From assembly GCA_017961625.1 (NCBI GenBank), contig JAGCWY010000133.1, forward strand, positions 1 through 64,000: a stretch of 64,000 nt of DNA, written 5' to 3'. Made by a program: the position numbers and the translations under genes. Position 1 is the first letter of the stretch; every line of letters begins with the position of its first letter. The notes beneath the pieces were generated by a model. The model made no database searches, was not told the origin of the DNA, and saw nothing but the letters and a program-made list of their open reading frames with translations. This stretch comes from Ruminococcus sp. (lineage in GTDB: Bacteria > Bacillota > Clostridia > Oscillospirales > Ruminococcaceae). Below are positions 31,421-41,017 of this stretch, piece by piece.

Positions 31421-31501
31421 ATGACTATAACTGAAATGCTTATGCTTCTTAGCTTAGTTGTTGCTATCATTACAGCCATAAACAAGGACAACAAAAAATA
31501 A
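31421..31501 (+). CDS. Type I toxin-like (Hol_Tox/Fst-like) peptide
   Basis: 26 aa: a single membrane helix ('MLMLLSLVVAIITAI') with a charged KDNKK end, preceded by GGGGGTG. This is the form of holin-like type I toxins of Firmicutes (pattern M.....LMLL...A...). A consensus promoter reads into it, and a second promoter on the opposite strand makes a convergent RNA that overlaps its 3' end. Free toxin would depolarise the membrane. Confidence 0.7.
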   Translation: MTITEMLMLLSLVVAIITAINKDNKK

Positions 31502-31532
31502 TCGCCCACTCCGTCAAAAGTTAGCGATTATT
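31497..31532. terminator. Shared bidirectional terminator
   Basis: AATAATCGC/GCGATTATT (31497-31505/31524-31532). Followed by TTTTTTG on the minus strand and TTCTTTG on the plus strand, so it ends both the toxin mRNA and the antisense RNA. Confidence 0.8.
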
Positions 31533-31591
31533 CTTTGAATAAAAACTACTAAAGGATGAGAACCGCTTACTGCGGCGCTCTCTTTAAATAT
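31497..31591 (-). ncRNA. Antitoxin RNA of type I system
   Basis: About 95 nt from the minus promoter at 31592-31620 to the shared terminator. Its 5' part (reading GCCGCAGTAAGCGGTTCTCATCC) resembles the 5' leader of the toxin mRNA (GCGGTAGGCGGTTATCGTCC, 31381-31400). This is like the direct repeats through which the two convergent RNAs of the Enterococcus par (fst) locus interact. Function inferred from this layout. Confidence 0.62.
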
Positions 31592-31620
31592 AGTATATCA
31601 TACAGGAGCAGGTTTGTCAA
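31592..31620 (-). promoter_or_regulatory. Sigma-A promoter of antitoxin RNA
   Basis: Minus strand TTGACA, 17-nt spacer (containing a GGAGCAGG octamer), TATACT. Confidence 0.82.
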
Positions 31621-31640
31621 GTAGCCTGCTCCGTTTTTAT
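31605..31640 (+). terminator. Octamer-pair terminator
   Basis: GGAGCAGG (31605-31612) and CCTGCTCC (31625-31632) form an 8-bp stem followed by GTTTTTATTTT. It insulates the toxin locus from the next late promoter; on the same DNA the stem overlaps the antitoxin promoter. Confidence 0.75.
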
Positions 31641-31650
31641 TTTACCCCAT

Positions 31651-31665
31651 AACCTTATATATATC
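31651..31665 (+). promoter_or_regulatory. Late-promoter motif copy 5
   Basis: AACCTTATATATATC, 76 nt upstream of the ATG at 31727. Confidence 0.66.
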
Positions 31666-31726
31666 AGCAGGTATATCGGATACCTGTGGTATATTTTCTA
31701 AAACCGTTAGAAAGGGTGTAAATCAA

Positions 31727-32554
31727 ATGATTTCAGAAAAATGCGAACTTTTAGGCAAGGGGCTTTACGGCGGAGCTATCCCCGATACGCTTACGCTGAA
31801 AAGTATACCTACGGCTTCGGAGCTGGACTACGTGGGCAGCGAAGACTTTGACAAGGTGATGCTTGAAAAGATACTTCCGATGGCAGTTGAGGAGAAGATA
31901 GACTTCTATAACCTGCTCGAAATAGACTACCAGTGGCTCTGCCGCTGCCTCAGGATACTCAATTACGGTCCGTATCATACAGTCAATACCATATTCTGCC
32001 CGGATTGTCACCAGACAACGCATGGTGATTACAGCGTTAATCTGTATACCATAGACTGCGTATCGCTGCCGCAGGGCTTCAAGAATGATATTACTATCAG
32101 CAAAGACGAGTTTATAGGCTTTAATGAGGATATATCACTCCGACTTCCTACTATCAAGGATATCCTGCAGGCATACCAGGACAAGCTCTTTGCAAACAGT
32201 GATGGAACTATAAACCGCGAACTGGCAAGAATATGCTACTGCATTACTGCTATAGGCAACCGCAAGGGCATGACTCCTATGGAGATAAAGGCATATCTGC
32301 TCCGCAATCTCAAAGTAGCGGATTACAGGATACTCAAAGAGGTCATGAACGATCTGACCAATTACGGTCTGCGTATAGCCGGCAGGACAAAGTGTCCGAA
32401 CTGTCACAGTGACAGGGGTACATTCATTGCTCTTACCGATGACAAATTTTTTCGTCCGACCCTGGGAGATCTGCGGAACTGGAAAAGAGACAGGCTTAGT
32501 GAGAGTGCAGGGGGAGATGAAAACGCATCAGGAGATAAGACAGAGGATATATGA
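31727..32554 (+). CDS. T4 gp26-type baseplate/tail assembly protein
   Basis: 275 aa. 'KSIPTASELDYVGS' and 'YQWLCRCLRILNYGPYH' followed by CxxC pairs (CPDC, CPNC) match the T4_baseplate (gp26-like) family pattern. The family lies between tail tube and tape measure and acts in hub/tail assembly, where other myoviruses encode tail assembly chaperones. It overlaps the next gene by 38 nt in another frame, as chaperone pairs do; I see no clear slippery site. Confidence 0.7.
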   Translation: MISEKCELLGKGLYGGAIPDTLTLKSIPTASELDYVGSEDFDKVMLEKILPMAVEEKIDFYNLLEIDYQWLCRCLRILNYGPYHTVNTIFCPDCHQTTHGDYSVNLYTIDCVSLPQGFKNDITISKDEFIGFNEDISLRLPTIKDILQAYQDKLFANSDGTINRELARICYCITAIGNRKGMTPMEIKAYLLRNLKVADYRILKEVMNDLTNYGLRIAGRTKCPNCHSDRGTFIALTDDKFFRPTLGDLRNWKRDRLSESAGGDENASGDKTEDI

Positions 32555-32720
32555 GAACGTCATAGATGAAACTCTGTTTATTTCCCGTGCTTCCGAGGGT
32601 GCGGTGTCCGCAGAGTGGCTCATGGAGCAGCCGGTCTTTATCCGCAAGAAGTACGTAGAGAGTTTTTCGAAGGAACTCAAAGAGCGCGAAGCACGTATGA
32701 ATAATCGCAAGAGAAAATAG
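32517..32720 (+). CDS. Tail assembly chaperone-like protein, 67 aa
   Basis: ATG 32517 follows GGGGGAG. 'EWLMEQPVFIRKKYVESFSK' has the form of the small second chaperone that precedes the tape measure gene in many long-tailed phages. Its start lies within the previous gene. Confidence 0.65.
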   Translation: MKTHQEIRQRIYENVIDETLFISRASEGAVSAEWLMEQPVFIRKKYVESFSKELKEREARMNNRKRK

Positions 32721-32724
32721 CAGA

Positions 32725-32760
32725 GAGCCATGCAGCCGCTGATAAAGCAGCGCATGGCTC
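32725..32760 (+). terminator. Hairpin before tape measure gene
   Basis: GAGCCATGC/GCATGGCTC (9 bp) with an inner CGCTG/CAGCG helix, followed by TTATA. It may attenuate transcription into the long tape measure gene. Confidence 0.6.
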
Positions 32761-32784
32761 TTATACATAAAGGAGCTGAAGCAT

Positions 32785-35700
32785 ATGCCTGATAATCCAA
32801 ATATTAATAATGAAGTTTCTCAGTTGTATAATCCTCCGGGTCCGGGTCGTTCTGAAATAGAGATACTGGAAGCTATCGATAAAAAATTTGACTGGCTGCT
32901 ACGCAACGGCACAAATGTATCCGCTTCAAATGCGAATAACAGATACGGCAGGAACGGCTCTGATCATTATCAGAATCTGCGCCGTAACAGAGGGTACGGC
33001 AGCTCTTCAAGAGATTTCTCTGATGAAGTCAGAAGGACTCTGCAGCAGGAGCTGTTTGGTAACAGTCAGTTCAGAAGGGCTCTTAATGATATCCGCAATC
33101 AGGTAGCTAAGGATTTAGGGGTGAGTTTAGAGGATCTGCCCAAGAGTCTCGGACAGGCAGTAGGTAAGGATTTTGCAAAAAAGATAAAGAAGAGCGGTCT
33201 GTTCAGATCTTTCGATAAATATACAGGCGATATCGGTAAACGTATGAAAGAAGCCTATTCAAAAGGACGAGGTAATATTTTTGGCAGCGGCGAAGTGACT
33301 GAAGCCATGAATACCATGTCCGACGGTATCAGGAATGCTTCCAGGGCGCTCAATGACGGGGCAGTGGAAGAGCTGACCGGCTCCCTTGCTGATACAGCTG
33401 CGGCTTCCGGTGGAGCAGAAGCAGCTCTCGGCGGTCTTAAAAATATCGTGGCGGAACTTGGTCCTGAGGGTCTTGCTCTTGCTCTTGCTATTGAGGTAGT
33501 AACTGACATTATAGGCAAGAAGCTGAAAGCTACTCTTGTAGCGTTCAATGATATGATGAAGGCTACAAGCAATGCTCTCGGAAGATATGAGAAGTCCCGT
33601 GAAAAGAATATTGATCTGGCTCAGGCAAGGCTTGAAGCAGACATCAGGACTATGGCAGAAACACCGTTCAAGATACTTGAAGATGCCGCTCAGCGCTGGT
33701 ATGATACATGGGACAGCACTCTCAGAAGCATATCAGCTACTCAGGGCTATACCAAAGACCAGGTATCATACCTGTACGGCAGTTTTGTAGACAGACTGAA
33801 ATCCGACGGTCTTACATCTGTAATAGGTGCCAATGAGCTTGTAAATAATCTGTCAAACGTGCTCAGCAAGGGTCTGCAGGGTGCAGCAGCTGAGGAGTTT
33901 GCATATGTCGCTACTAAGCTCAATGCGGCTATCCCGACACAGGATTTCTTCAATTATGCTGACACCTATGCTTCTGTTGCGATGCAGGCTATCAATCAGG
34001 GCAAGACACAGGAAGAAGCCCTTGCTATTGCAAACAAGGAGCTGGAAACATTCGCAGACAGCCTGCTCAGTGCAGGACGTGAGATATCGGGCGGATTTAC
34101 CACCGGCTTGCAGAATGCTTCTGATCTGTTTGCAAAGGCGGAACAGATAGCTCAGACAGGCAGACTTGGTACAGGCGCACAGCTTGGTTCTGCTCTTACT
34201 GCTATTTCAGCTATTACCGGTGCGGTAGCTCCCGACCTTGCACAGTCTCTTGTCGATGCTATCTACAAGGCTGCGGTAGGCGGCAATGCTTCCGAGCTTG
34301 TGGCTCTCAGGTCGCTTGCAGGCATAAATGCTTCCAATACACAGTTCCTGCAGGCTCTTGTACAGAACCCACAGCAGATACTGGCTGATATATTCGATAA
34401 GCTCTATACTTATCAGAATATGGCAAACGGTGCATATATGGAAGTGGCAGAGGGACTTTCCGGTATATTTGGTGTGTCTATGGATACGCTTGCCCGTGTG
34501 GACTTCTCTCAGGTAGCTGATGCTGTAAGACAGTCATCTGAAAGCAGCGGCGCTCTCGATGCAAGCATGAAACTGCTTAAATCGGGCCAGTCCACTACTA
34601 ATGCAGAGCTTATGCGTATAGCCCAGGTCAATGAGTATCTTGCTGATGAAGGACTTGCCTATGTTCTTGATAATGAAGCCGCCCGTGCGGTAATGCAGCA
34701 TATGTGGAACGAGCAGCTTGCACGCGAAATTATGGAAACTACATATGCCGTAGAGCTCAAAGGTACAGCTGTTAAGTTCCTCGAAAAGCTTGCAGGCGGT
34801 GTTTCGGGAATTCTTAATCTTGTCAACCCTCTGGCGTGGGGTGCGAAAGTCACTGAACTTGTGACTACCGCAAAGCAGGATGATGCCATAAGACAGGATA
34901 TTGCACAGCTTCTTACGCTGGGACAGGTCGGAGCAGGTAATGCTCAGTTGTACAGCAATCTCACATCGTATAACAAAAAGCTTGACCTTACGCCCGATAT
35001 AGTCAGTCTGTTCGGTGGCAGATCGAGTTACGCCGAGACAAATCAGCTGCTTTCCGAAATGCGCGACTACTATGTGGATATCCGTAATTTCAGAGATTCC
35101 GCATGGAATGTATCCGGTGAAAATGTTTATGCGCCCGATACATATAGGGATAATACTTATGAGCGCAGCCGTAAATCACCGATAAAGCGTTCGGCATACA
35201 GCTGGAATACCGTAGGTAAAAGCGCTCTCGCTTCCATGTATGCAGATTATGCTGCTCAGAACTATGGGGCAAATGAGGCTACTGTGGCGGCGACGACCGC
35301 AGTGCAGACGGCTCAGAGCCAGTCAAGACTCGTCAGCAACCTTCAGACAATGCTCGACTCTATGGAAGATTTTTATAAGGCAGATACTACAAGGACGTTT
35401 GAAGATTATCTGGCTACGGCTAAGACATATGGCATAGCTGATTATTCGGCGGCGGTGGAAGAAGCAGGCCTTACCGAGGAAGCTATCGAGAACAAGTTCC
35501 GTGAGATGCAGTCCCAGGCAGGTGCTCAGGCAAAGGCGGAGCGTGAAAAGAAAGAGGATAAGTTCTGGGACGAAAGCCTGCTCAATTTCACAAAGAGCAA
35601 TGAATGGCTTGAAAGCATCAACTCTACAGCTTCAAATATATATACTATATTCGATAAATATCTTTCCGAATGGGAAGACTACTATATCAAGCACACAGTG

Positions 35701-35967
35701 TATAACAATGCGTATACAAGGGATACTGTACAGAAAGTGCTCGATTCCGAGAGGGAGAGTTCTGAGACTGCTATCTATGCTCTTGCAGATGCCCTTACTC
35801 AGAATGACGTATCTCTGCTCGTAGACCCGACAATGCAGACAAATGCTCTGCTTGCTCAGATACTCAAGGTGGCAAATGCTATCCTTACGCAGGGCAATAA
35901 TGGTGTCGGCGGTATATCACTTCCGGATACACTGGCAGGACTTTCACTCGGCATAGTCAATCAGTAA
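32785..35967 (+). CDS. Tape measure protein
   Basis: 1060 aa, by far the longest gene here, helical with many Ala/Gln/Ser-rich stretches and a hydrophobic central part (about 215-250). It sits between the chaperone-like genes and baseplate genes. Tape measure proteins fill the tail tube and set its length; about 1060 residues would fit a tail of roughly 160 nm (inference at about 0.15 nm per residue). AAAGGAG upstream. Confidence 0.88.
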   Translation: MPDNPNINNEVSQLYNPPGPGRSEIEILEAIDKKFDWLLRNGTNVSASNANNRYGRNGSDHYQNLRRNRGYGSSSRDFSDEVRRTLQQELFGNSQFRRALNDIRNQVAKDLGVSLEDLPKSLGQAVGKDFAKKIKKSGLFRSFDKYTGDIGKRMKEAYSKGRGNIFGSGEVTEAMNTMSDGIRNASRALNDGAVEELTGSLADTAAASGGAEAALGGLKNIVAELGPEGLALALAIEVVTDIIGKKLKATLVAFNDMMKATSNALGRYEKSREKNIDLAQARLEADIRTMAETPFKILEDAAQRWYDTWDSTLRSISATQGYTKDQVSYLYGSFVDRLKSDGLTSVIGANELVNNLSNVLSKGLQGAAAEEFAYVATKLNAAIPTQDFFNYADTYASVAMQAINQGKTQEEALAIANKELETFADSLLSAGREISGGFTTGLQNASDLFAKAEQIAQTGRLGTGAQLGSALTAISAITGAVAPDLAQSLVDAIYKAAVGGNASELVALRSLAGINASNTQFLQALVQNPQQILADIFDKLYTYQNMANGAYMEVAEGLSGIFGVSMDTLARVDFSQVADAVRQSSESSGALDASMKLLKSGQSTTNAELMRIAQVNEYLADEGLAYVLDNEAARAVMQHMWNEQLAREIMETTYAVELKGTAVKFLEKLAGGVSGILNLVNPLAWGAKVTELVTTAKQDDAIRQDIAQLLTLGQVGAGNAQLYSNLTSYNKKLDLTPDIVSLFGGRSSYAETNQLLSEMRDYYVDIRNFRDSAWNVSGENVYAPDTYRDNTYERSRKSPIKRSAYSWNTVGKSALASMYADYAAQNYGANEATVAATTAVQTAQSQSRLVSNLQTMLDSMEDFYKADTTRTFEDYLATAKTYGIADYSAAVEEAGLTEEAIENKFREMQSQAGAQAKAEREKKEDKFWDESLLNFTKSNEWLESINSTASNIYTIFDKYLSEWEDYYIKHTVYNNAYTRDTVQKVLDSERESSETAIYALADALTQNDVSLLVDPTMQTNALLAQILKVANAILTQGNNGVGGISLPDTLAGLSLGIVNQ

Positions 35968-35996
35968 CAGGTAAGCGCTGCCTTTAAGGTGGCGCT

Positions 35997-36012
35997 AACC
36001 TTGTATATATAC
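35997..36012 (+). promoter_or_regulatory. Late-promoter motif copy 6
   Basis: AACCTTGTATATATAC, 52 nt upstream of the ATG at 36049. Confidence 0.66.
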
Positions 36013-36048
36013 GAGTTATTAGCTGCTTTTTGCAGAGAGGTGAAATTT

Positions 36049-38739
36049 ATGAATTTAAAATTGTTCAACGTAGCAACTACAAACCTTTTCCCTGCTACGA
36101 ATACCACTACAGGCGGTCAGCTCGTTACTGAGTACAACCTGAGGTCAAGGGAGAGCGTAGAGGGTTTTGAGTCTATCAAATATATGCACGGTCCGAGTTT
36201 CTGTCATTCAGAGACTGATTTTCAGCTCGGTGTACCGGCAGGAGCAGGGGAGTACTTCCCCGATGCAGTCTCGGGCGGTACACAGTTTATAATCAGTGCA
36301 GGACGTGCAGTCATAAACGGATACTACGTAGAGAACACTGTCGATATGGTAGTGGATATGCTCGATGTCAACCGCGAGGCAGTAGCCGCAGGCGGTACAG
36401 CACTGAGCGGCAAGCTCTGCGTAGGTCTCAGAGTCATGTTCAGTACCGAAGCTACCATGACCGGTTCTATCCTCGTAGAGGACTCAGCAGGACAATATTT
36501 CGAGGGTATACAGGTAGTGATACTTCCCGAAAGCGGTTTCCGTACACCTCTGTCTACTATTGAGATAGGCGGAGTTGAACGCAGCTGCGGTGAGCCCACA
36601 TATCGTCAGTACGTAAATGCTGACCTGCTCCTCGGTACTTTTACATTTGTAAACGGCTCTATCTCTGACCTGAAAAGCAACTATCCCGGCAAGTGCCAGA
36701 TGCTGCCGGCAAGCAGACTCGGCGGTATAGATGAACTTATTTCTGAGAAATACCTTACCAAGACAGGACTTAACCCTAAGAAACTTTATACTTTTGCCGG
36801 CAAAGGCGTTGACCCCGAGACGGGTAAGGACACATGGTGCGACAGTACTGATGCCCTTATGGTATGGGATGACAATCCTCAGCTTACGACTACTATGCCT
36901 GAGGAGCAGGAAGCCTGCTTCCGTGTTATAGACGACCACACTGTAATGCTTGCTGTGCCTCATAAGCAGGTAGACGGCATGACCGACAGTAATAACGTTC
37001 CTCAGTATTATGAGACACAGTATCTCAGTGTTCCTAATGCTGACTGGGCAAAGGGTACTCCCGGTATAGTAACAAAACAATATACCGATGCGGTGAAGTC
37101 AATAACACAAGAGATAAACAATCTGTATTATCTTGCAGGAGGAAAGCAGCGAGGTTTTGTAGATGCATTGACCGACCGCAAAAAGCTGCCGCCTCTTGCA
37201 GCCGACTGGGCTACCGGCGACTATATACTAGTAGCAAAGGACAGTACTGTTCTTAATACCCTTAATGACACCATGCAGCTTACACCCCCTTCTACTATAT
37301 ATGTAAAACTTCCGGGTATCGTAACGCATATCCATGCGGCGGTCACTACTGAGCCGGAGGGTACAAGGCTCGATGTCAAGGAAGTGGTACAGGGCGATAC
37401 CAAGCTGCCATGCCCCGATCCTCAGAATCCACAGGACTACAAGGACTGGTGGACATTATCCGATTATCACGGCGAGATCGGAGAGGATTATTTTGAACTC
37501 ATAGTCCAGACAGGAACAGGTTCCAACCCCGGCTATTCCCATTATTATTATACTGTAAACAATGTAGCTTCAAGTTCCGTATATTCTGAGCCTATACAGC
37601 TTACAGGTCAGTATCCGTTTGCGACTGAGACTCTGACAGGCGGTTTCCTTAATGTACCGTCCACATATGTTGACGGCGGCTATGTATACCTTGATGATTA
37701 CGGTCATCTTCGCCTTATGGATTACGCCCTGCTCCGTTCAGGCACGCTGGCATATCAGCTCGGTGCAGACTATACTGTTGAAGCAGGTCTTACTCTTTCG
37801 GAAATACAGGCGGTCATCAGCGAATATGTAAATGAGCGTGTGGCTTTCCCGACATTGGAGCAGGCTTCTACCAGTAATGCAAATATGATAACTGTAAAGA
37901 TAACTCTCCCCGAGGACGACCCGACTGAACCCGGTACTCTCAATATCTCAGGCATAGACAGTCGCTTTAATACAGCGGTGAATATAGAGATAAGGGGCAA
38001 GGCTACTTCGGCTACCACGGTTACGGTATCAGACTGTGAAAAGGTAAAGATAACTCTTGTAGAGGGTTCTCCGAATATCCAGCTGTACAGAAGCTGCCTT
38101 TATTATGATGCTGATCTGATAAATAAGCTGTATGCTATACAGGGTATGTCTCTCTGGTATGAGCAGCTGAAGGAAAGCGACCCTGCTCTTACAGTTGAGG
38201 GTATGACAGTCAGCGTAGGCGAGAGCGGAAATTCATTGATAAATTCTCAGGCGAACTACAATGTAGTATCATCTGAATACTGGACTCCTACAAACTCCAA
38301 TGATAATCATTTTATGGTAGCTCTGCAGAGCGTTACATTTGACAGCAACGGCTTTATAACCGGCTGCGGTATCCTTATGCGAAACGATTCCACGTCTAAT
38401 GTTATGGAAGGCAAACAGGTGTTCACTGATGATTTTGTGCTGCCGCAGGGACCGTATCTCTATTATCCGCCTGTAAGGCTGTATCTGCCTGTGACCGTTA
38501 CGGGCAGGTTCATATCCGCATATACTACACAGAGCCCTGCCGGCTACATGATACAGGAAACTGATTTTACACTGCAGACACAGCGTATCGTACCGTCGAG
38601 CGGTAATACAGTGACTACTGCTTCCGGTCAGATAGCTATTCTGACAAATTCATACATATTGGAGCAGGCAGATCCTGTTCAGCCTGATGTATGGGGTACA
38701 AACACATTCCATTATTTTGAGGGCAGGATACAGACCTGA
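36049..38739 (+). CDS. Large tail/baseplate structural protein
   Basis: 896 aa from ATG 36049 (GAGAGGTG upstream; the frame is open earlier but crosses the promoter). The N-terminal segment 'IISAGRAVINGYYVEN' resembles the attachment domains of tail fibre or upper-baseplate proteins. The rest is beta-rich, with phage-tail-like Thr/Ser-rich modules and hydrophobic patches. Exact role uncertain: a peripheral baseplate or fibre subunit is most likely. Confidence 0.72.
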   Translation: MNLKLFNVATTNLFPATNTTTGGQLVTEYNLRSRESVEGFESIKYMHGPSFCHSETDFQLGVPAGAGEYFPDAVSGGTQFIISAGRAVINGYYVENTVDMVVDMLDVNREAVAAGGTALSGKLCVGLRVMFSTEATMTGSILVEDSAGQYFEGIQVVILPESGFRTPLSTIEIGGVERSCGEPTYRQYVNADLLLGTFTFVNGSISDLKSNYPGKCQMLPASRLGGIDELISEKYLTKTGLNPKKLYTFAGKGVDPETGKDTWCDSTDALMVWDDNPQLTTTMPEEQEACFRVIDDHTVMLAVPHKQVDGMTDSNNVPQYYETQYLSVPNADWAKGTPGIVTKQYTDAVKSITQEINNLYYLAGGKQRGFVDALTDRKKLPPLAADWATGDYILVAKDSTVLNTLNDTMQLTPPSTIYVKLPGIVTHIHAAVTTEPEGTRLDVKEVVQGDTKLPCPDPQNPQDYKDWWTLSDYHGEIGEDYFELIVQTGTGSNPGYSHYYYTVNNVASSSVYSEPIQLTGQYPFATETLTGGFLNVPSTYVDGGYVYLDDYGHLRLMDYALLRSGTLAYQLGADYTVEAGLTLSEIQAVISEYVNERVAFPTLEQASTSNANMITVKITLPEDDPTEPGTLNISGIDSRFNTAVNIEIRGKATSATTVTVSDCEKVKITLVEGSPNIQLYRSCLYYDADLINKLYAIQGMSLWYEQLKESDPALTVEGMTVSVGESGNSLINSQANYNVVSSEYWTPTNSNDNHFMVALQSVTFDSNGFITGCGILMRNDSTSNVMEGKQVFTDDFVLPQGPYLYYPPVRLYLPVTVTGRFISAYTTQSPAGYMIQETDFTLQTQRIVPSSGNTVTTASGQIAILTNSYILEQADPVQPDVWGTNTFHYFEGRIQT

Positions 38740-38762
38740 TATATTGAAAGGCGGTGAGCATT

Positions 38763-39389
38763 ATGATGATACATGATGTTATAAAGATAAGGTACATTAA
38801 CGACGGCTATCTTCCCGACTACCCATACCATATGATCTCCGACCTTGAAATGATACTTGCCTTTATGGATGCGGACGGAAAAGGTTTCTTCTTTGATAAC
38901 TACCCTCAGCTCGATGACGGCTTTATGCCTGCTATGCGGTACAGGGAGCTGGCTCTTACTATCGAGTATCATCTTGCTATGTATCTCGCAAGCAAGGATA
39001 CGGCATACACTATACCCGACTGGGTATATTCGTATATGCTCGGCAGTGCGATATCTGTAAACAGTGAATATCTGAATATACATGATCTCTGCACGGAGCT
39101 CGGCATCGGAGGTGTAGTGGACGAATTTTCTGCCTTTTGTTCGTCAAAGTGCTTTGAACTCAGTTATAACTATCTCGGACCGCAGTCTACGCTTGACCGG
39201 GTATCGTTTCCTGCTAAGTACAGGGAGAGCGCGGAGCAGTATATGAAGCTTATGGGCTTGTTTGACTGGTATGAGATGCACGGCAGTTCGGTATGTGTCC
39301 GTCCGCCTGCTATGTTCGGCGAGCCTCATGTTCTCAAAGCGTTGAGGCTCGGGTACAAGCCTGTGCCTATAGATACCGAGGGGGAGTGA
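38763..39389 (+). CDS. Unknown tail-region protein, 208 aa
   Basis: ATG 38763 follows AAAGGCGGTG. It has helical and aromatic-rich parts ('YLPDYPYHMISDLEMILAFM'). Its position among baseplate genes suggests a tail or baseplate assembly protein. No family recognised. Confidence 0.68.
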   Translation: MMIHDVIKIRYINDGYLPDYPYHMISDLEMILAFMDADGKGFFFDNYPQLDDGFMPAMRYRELALTIEYHLAMYLASKDTAYTIPDWVYSYMLGSAISVNSEYLNIHDLCTELGIGGVVDEFSAFCSSKCFELSYNYLGPQSTLDRVSFPAKYRESAEQYMKLMGLFDWYEMHGSSVCVRPPAMFGEPHVLKALRLGYKPVPIDTEGE

Positions 39390-39393
39390 GCGT

Positions 39394-40425
39394 ATGCAGT
39401 TTCTTACTATGGCGAATGATATGACATTGTCAAAGCTTGCTTCCCGTGTCGGTCCGCGCAATGTGAATGATGTGCTCATGACCAACGGTGTGAGCCGCGC
39501 TCATAATATTTCCGCAGCGTATGATGAAATGTGTACAAATGCAATAGCCGGCTATTCAGAGCGAAGCTCAGACGATACTCTCGTTACCGAAGTATCTTAT
39601 CAGCGAAAGATGTCACTGCTCAATACCCTGACAGCCGATGCCGAGGTATTTGAAACGGCGGCCCTGCAGGGAACGGACAGCTGGAAAGTTCTTTCAGCTT
39701 CAAATACCATACAGGGCTATCTGCGTATCCCGGTCACGATAACGCTTCCGCCTGCTACCGACGTGCTCGGCGGCTCTGATGTTGCAGTGTCGGCAGACAT
39801 ATATGCCAAGGCTATGGACTGCCTTAAACAGGGCAGAGATGTAGACCCGTCAATATTTGGAACTTACAGCAGCAGGTACAGTCAGTCATCACCGGGAGTG
39901 GTGAACAGCGTTCCTGCGGTGAACTGGTTCCCTATACCCTGGGGTGAGGTCACACTTTATTCGTCACTCAGTGGCAGCAGTATGGATATCCCCGTATATC
40001 CTGATGACTGGTCAAACAATGTACAGGCTAATTATGACACTATGCCGGATCTTATCTACCAGTATGAACCGTGGCAGATATATAAGAGTTCAGGACCGAG
40101 AAGTGTTTCGTATACATTTAAAATGCACAGGGATATGTGGTCGGGTGACCACCGGGACGATAAATGCAATGAGCTTATCCGTTTCTGCGAAGCCTGCTGC
40201 TATCCGAGATATTACGGAGCCGCTGTTCAGACTTCTACGGTTACTCTGTACATAGCAGGAAATGTTCTTATCTCAGGCGTGCTTACAGATGTCAAGACTA
40301 CGTATTCCGGACCTATCGGTCTTGATAATGCACCGCTGTTCGTAGATCTTGTGCTCAGTATAACGGAAGTATCGCAGGAAGCACTCAATTACGATACCGT
40401 TGCAAGAAAGGGTGTGATAGGGTGA
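39394..40425 (+). CDS. Baseplate/tail-tube-associated protein, 343 aa
   Basis: The N-terminal 'MTLSKLASRVGPRNVNDVLM' is LysM-like. The C-terminal part ('GNVLISGVLTDVKTTYSGPI') has the beta pattern of tube-initiator or tail-cap proteins (T4 gp48/gp54 region). The gene lies directly before the gp53-like gene with a 4-nt overlap. Role by context and pattern. Confidence 0.65.
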   Translation: MQFLTMANDMTLSKLASRVGPRNVNDVLMTNGVSRAHNISAAYDEMCTNAIAGYSERSSDDTLVTEVSYQRKMSLLNTLTADAEVFETAALQGTDSWKVLSASNTIQGYLRIPVTITLPPATDVLGGSDVAVSADIYAKAMDCLKQGRDVDPSIFGTYSSRYSQSSPGVVNSVPAVNWFPIPWGEVTLYSSLSGSSMDIPVYPDDWSNNVQANYDTMPDLIYQYEPWQIYKSSGPRSVSYTFKMHRDMWSGDHRDDKCNELIRFCEACCYPRYYGAAVQTSTVTLYIAGNVLISGVLTDVKTTYSGPIGLDNAPLFVDLVLSITEVSQEALNYDTVARKGVIG

Positions 40426-40862
40426 GCTACATCAAACCTGAATATTATGATACTCTTGTTCCCTATAAGGTGATATCATATAACGGGATAGACTATACGG
40501 TGTGCAGGGATTTCAAACATATATCCCGTTACAAAGGGCTCAGACAGATAGTGCATGAGCCGGCTGATGCCGCAAAGCGATATATCACTCTTGAGACTGT
40601 GAACGCTCTTACCTGCTCCGCAGGCTATCGCTATTACGTAGTGCCCACATCTGAGGAGAACCGTCTTGATATTATAGCCTATAAGTTTTACGGTTCGGCA
40701 AATTATTCCTGGGTAATAGCATATATGAACAACATTGAGGATGGGTTCACTGTTCTTGAAGGGCAGAAGATAAAGATACTCAATAGCTTCACTGATCTGT
40801 TTGCCAAAGGTGAACTGCTGGCTTCTGTGCCACCGATGTCGCTTAATCTCGGAAGTGAATAA
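40422..40862 (+). CDS. gp53-like baseplate wedge protein
   Basis: 146 aa, GTG start. 'LDIIAYKFYGSANYSWVIAY' followed by 'NNIEDGFTVLEGQKIKIL' is the signature of gp53/LysM-like wedge proteins of T4-type baseplates. Ends in an octamer-pair hairpin. Confidence 0.82.
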   Translation: MSYIKPEYYDTLVPYKVISYNGIDYTVCRDFKHISRYKGLRQIVHEPADAAKRYITLETVNALTCSAGYRYYVVPTSEENRLDIIAYKFYGSANYSWVIAYMNNIEDGFTVLEGQKIKILNSFTDLFAKGELLASVPPMSLNLGSE

Positions 40863-40871
40863 AAGTTTTAA

Positions 40872-40891
40872 GGAGCAGGGCGACCTGCTCC
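40872..40891 (+). terminator. Octamer-pair terminator
   Basis: GGAGCAGG-GCGA-CCTGCTCC, 8-bp stem with tetraloop; modest T content after it. Marks the end of the tail-tube operon before the second accessory island. Confidence 0.65.
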
Positions 40892-41017
40892 TGCTTATTT
40901 CAGGCGATGTCTTTTCTTTTTACCCTGCTTCATTGTTAAATATATAAATCAATCCAATTTGTGTTTTTTCAAAGTCGTTATATGGAATACGGAAATACAA
41001 CAAAGGAGGTCCTATAT

